Source: Candidatus Woesearchaeota archaeon (lineage in GTDB: Archaea; Nanobdellota; Nanobdellia; Woesearchaeales; GW2011-AR9). Taken from it: DNA of 64,000 nt. Location: contig JABHQW010000003.1 in the NCBI GenBank assembly GCA_018696595.1, forward strand, positions 1 through 64,000. The letters run 5' to 3'. Made by a program: the position numbers and the translations under genes. A model generated the notes under the pieces. It ran no database searches, had not been told where the DNA came from, and saw only the letters and a list, made by a program, of their open reading frames with translations. Numbering within the stretch: position 1 is the stretch's first letter; every line of letters begins with the position of its first letter. Of this stretch, positions 61,984 to 64,000 are shown piece after piece.

Positions 61984-62459
61984 GAGAAGAAAGAAGATCA
62001 GGACCTAGTTCAGGAAGACCTAGACCACAAAGACATGGACAAAGAGATAATCGAGGACCAAGGTCATTTCCAAACATGCGTTGGGGAATTGCTCACATTT
62101 ATTCAAGTTACAATAACACAATTATTACTGTTACCGATATTACTGGAACCGAAACTTTAGCAAGAAGTAGCGGTGGCCAGATGGTTAAAGCAGACAGATT
62201 AGAAAGTTCACCTACCGCAGCAATGTCAGCAGCAAGAAAAGTTGCAGAAATTTGCCGTGAGAAAGGAGTTCAAGGATTATACATTAAGATCAGAGCAAAA
62301 GGCGGTCATAATGGTCCTAAAAATCCTGGACCTGGTGCACAAGCAGCAGTTAGAACATTCTCTCGTGTTGGAATCAGAATTGGTAAAATCGAAGAAGTAA
62401 CTCCAGAACCTCATAACGGTTGCCGAGCTAAAGGCGGTCGAAGAGGAAGAAGAGTATAA
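61980..62459 (+). CDS. rps11: Small-subunit ribosomal protein S11
   Basis: The 159-residue protein has the S11 core ([20 protein letters not shown], then [10 protein letters not shown] and [18 protein letters not shown]). An Arg/Gly/Pro-rich extension of about 30 residues precedes it. It is translationally coupled to S4. Confidence 0.97.
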   Translation: MREERRSGPSSGRPRPQRHGQRDNRGPRSFPNMRWGIAHIYSSYNNTIITVTDITGTETLARSSGGQMVKADRLESSPTAAMSAARKVAEICREKGVQGLYIKIRAKGGHNGPKNPGPGAQAAVRTFSRVGIRIGKIEEVTPEPHNGCRAKGGRRGRRV

Positions 62460-62478
62460 TCCTAATTAACTAATAAAA

Positions 62479-63261
62479 ATGGCAATGAAACTGGAAAAAA
62501 TTAAGGAAGAACGAAAGAAAAACAAAATTACTTTCTTGTTCAAAGGAAGCGATGAAGTTTTTGCAAACACTATTCGTAGAACCATTATTGAAGAAGTTCC
62601 AGTTTTAGCTGTAGAAGATTTAGAAATTAAAGAAAACAACTGTGCATTATACGATGAAATGTTAGGATTAAGATTAGGATTATGTCCAGTTAAGACTGAC
62701 TTGAAAAGTTATAATTTGAAAGATGAATGTAAATGTGAAGGAGCAGGTTGTGCTCAGTGTGAATTGAAAATGCATCTTAAAGCAAGTAAAAAAGGTTATG
62801 TTTATGCAAAAGACACACAAAGTTCAGATCCAAAATGTACTTTTGTTTATGACGAAATGCCTTTAGCAAAATTATTATCAAAACAAAAAGTTGATATTCA
62901 GATGACTGCAACTATGGGAAAAGGTCGAGATCACGCAAAATGGATTCCTGGATTAGCTTTCTTTAAGAAAGAACCAGTTGTTAAAATTGGCACTGTTAAA
63001 GATGCTGAAGGAATTGCAGCTGCTTGTCCACAAAATGTTTTCAATGCTAAAGGCGGAAAATTAACAATTAATAAAGACAACTTATATGATTGCCATTTAT
63101 GTAATCAATGTGTTGATTTAGATAAAAATATTACTCTTGAAGACTCTGGCAACTTTATTTTTAGTTTAGAAAGCTGGGGACAATTAACTAATAAAGAAAT
63201 TTTAACGCAAAGTGCAAAAGTTTTATTAGAAAAGATTGACAATTTAGAAAAACAAATATAA
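62479..63261 (+). CDS. rpoD: DNA-directed RNA polymerase subunit D (Rpb3)
   Basis: The 260-residue subunit has the alpha-like dimerisation start (FANTIRRTIIEEVPVLA), a Cys-rich CKCEGAGCAQC in the insertion, and a ferredoxin-like domain with ACPQN and CHLCNQC (about 183-214). The four latter cysteines could hold one 4Fe-4S cluster, as in many archaeal RpoD. Start may be MAMKLEK or the inner ATG. Confidence 0.95.
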   Translation: MAMKLEKIKEERKKNKITFLFKGSDEVFANTIRRTIIEEVPVLAVEDLEIKENNCALYDEMLGLRLGLCPVKTDLKSYNLKDECKCEGAGCAQCELKMHLKASKKGYVYAKDTQSSDPKCTFVYDEMPLAKLLSKQKVDIQMTATMGKGRDHAKWIPGLAFFKKEPVVKIGTVKDAEGIAAACPQNVFNAKGGKLTINKDNLYDCHLCNQCVDLDKNITLEDSGNFIFSLESWGQLTNKEILTQSAKVLLEKIDNLEKQI

Positions 63262-63270
63262 GGATATAAA

Positions 63271-63630
63271 ATGGTTAAAACAACAGGCCCAACAAACTAC
63301 CAAGCACGACTTTTATTGAATGAGTTAGATGCTAAGAGCAGGGAAAGTAATCTCTGGAAAAGAGTAGTCAAAGACCTAAAGAAACCATCAAGACAACGAA
63401 GAATAATTAATCTTTACAAAATCAATAAGTTTGCTCGTGATGGGGAAACTATCTTAGTTCCTGGAAAAGTTTTAAGTGTTGGTGAACTTGACAAAAAAGT
63501 TGATATCGCTGCAATGAACTTTTCAAACGGAGCAAAAGAAAAAATTATTAATGCTAAGGGTAAAGCAATGTCAATTCAAGAATTATTTAAAGCTAACCCA
63601 GAAGGCAAAAAAATCAGAATTTTAGGATAA
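63271..63630 (+). CDS. rpl18e: Large-subunit ribosomal protein L18e
   Basis: The 119-residue protein has the L18e/L15 fold, with LWKRVVKDLKKPSRQRRIIN and VPGKVLSVGELDKKV. It lies 9 bases after RpoD, the usual archaeal order. Confidence 0.95.
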   Translation: MVKTTGPTNYQARLLLNELDAKSRESNLWKRVVKDLKKPSRQRRIINLYKINKFARDGETILVPGKVLSVGELDKKVDIAAMNFSNGAKEKIINAKGKAMSIQELFKANPEGKKIRILG

Positions 63631-63633
63631 AAA

Positions 63634-64000
63634 ATGAAAATATATAACGGAGAAGGAATGATACTTGGAAGAATGGCTGCAGTTATTGCTAAAGCATCCT
63701 TGCTTGGAGAAGAAGTAAACGTAGTTAACTGTGAGAAAATGGTAGTTAGTGGAAGAAAAACTAATACTGTTGCTCAAGAAAAGCAGAAAAGAGATCGAAA
63801 AGGATATCCGTTAAAAAGTGCAAAGTTCTCAAAATTACCTGATAGATATGTTAGAAGAACTATTCGAGGAATGGTTCCTTGGAAACAAGCTAGGGGAAAA
63901 GAAGCATATAAAAGAGTTATGTGTTATATTGGAATTCCAGCAGGCTTAGCTGATAAAGAAATGATTACTATTAAAGAAGCTTCAATGAAAAAATTACCTA
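63634..64000 (+). CDS. rpl13: Large-subunit ribosomal protein L13 (cut by window end)
   Basis: The visible 122 residues match archaeal L13: GMILGRMAAVIAKASLLGEE, VNCEKMVVSGRK and RRTIRGMVPWKQARGKEA. The gene begins three bases after the L18e stop and continues beyond the window. Confidence 0.93.
   Translation, partial: MKIYNGEGMILGRMAAVIAKASLLGEEVNVVNCEKMVVSGRKTNTVAQEKQKRDRKGYPLKSAKFSKLPDRYVRRTIRGMVPWKQARGKEAYKRVMCYIGIPAGLADKEMITIKEASMKKLP

Overview
The window reads as chromosome of a small-genome, AT-rich archaeon, most likely DPANN (Woesearchaeota/Pacearchaeota/Nanoarchaeota-like). The evidence is archaeal: SRP54, Bud32, GINS, TruD, LSm, L37e, RpoL, RpoD with an iron-sulphur cluster motif, an S13-S4-S11-RpoD-L18e-L13 operon, Lhr helicase and a one-chain primase joining PriS to the PriL iron-sulphur domain. 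Many genes have a TATA-like box about 27 bases before the ATG (leaderless). Shine-Dalgarno sites (GGAGG, GAGGTG) appear mainly on internal operon genes and small or secreted proteins. This placement is inference; no 16S gene is present.

Layout. 1-4.6 kb: end of a phospholipase D gene, a metalloprotease-like lipoprotein, a tRNA-Arg(CCU) with three apparent introns, two LysM proteins, MazG-like and MnmC-like enzymes, Bud32. 4.6-18 kb: two U32-family proteins, thioredoxin opposite an HTH/redox-membrane-protein pair, SRP54, several unknown small proteins, a metallophosphoesterase, a PLP-fold membrane protein and translin. 18-31 kb: LSm-L37e, lipoproteins, an Lrp regulator, a minigluzincin, AsnA and an AsnRS, TruD, then a metal cluster (Cys-rich mini-protein, ArsP-type permease, small membrane proteins, ZIP transporter). 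31-34 kb: Lhr.

34.3-43.4 kb is the most unusual coding block: five tightly packed genes encoding three Ser/Thr-kinase-like proteins, a HAD phosphatase and an inositol-monophosphatase/HAD fusion. One kinase carries many copies of a short SPExAxxY...RFxGxDI repeat, and the last two kinases share a roughly 95% identical 436-bp 3' segment. 43.4-51.7 kb is an accessory-looking region: an AbrB/PhoU-type regulator, two Lrp-like regulators, a protein matching the isocyanide synthase (PvcA/DIT1) family, a quinone-reductase-like dehydrogenase, a RarA/MgsA C-terminal-domain-like protein and unknown genes. Four of its intergenic regions share TTTCCGA/TCGGAAA-type sites, suggesting one local regulon.

51.7-64 kb returns to core genes: radical SAM-TRAM, GINS, an XRE regulator, a SpoT-type HD protein, Nudix, an RGG zinc protein, RpoL, HD and HAD hydrolases, fused primase, and the ribosomal/RNA polymerase operon behind a strong leader hairpin.

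An odd shared signature lies just downstream of SRP54 and of L37e: a second copy of the gene's 3' end, beginning with an in-frame ATG and differing only by synonymous changes. All calls come from reading the sequence; no database search or folding program was run.
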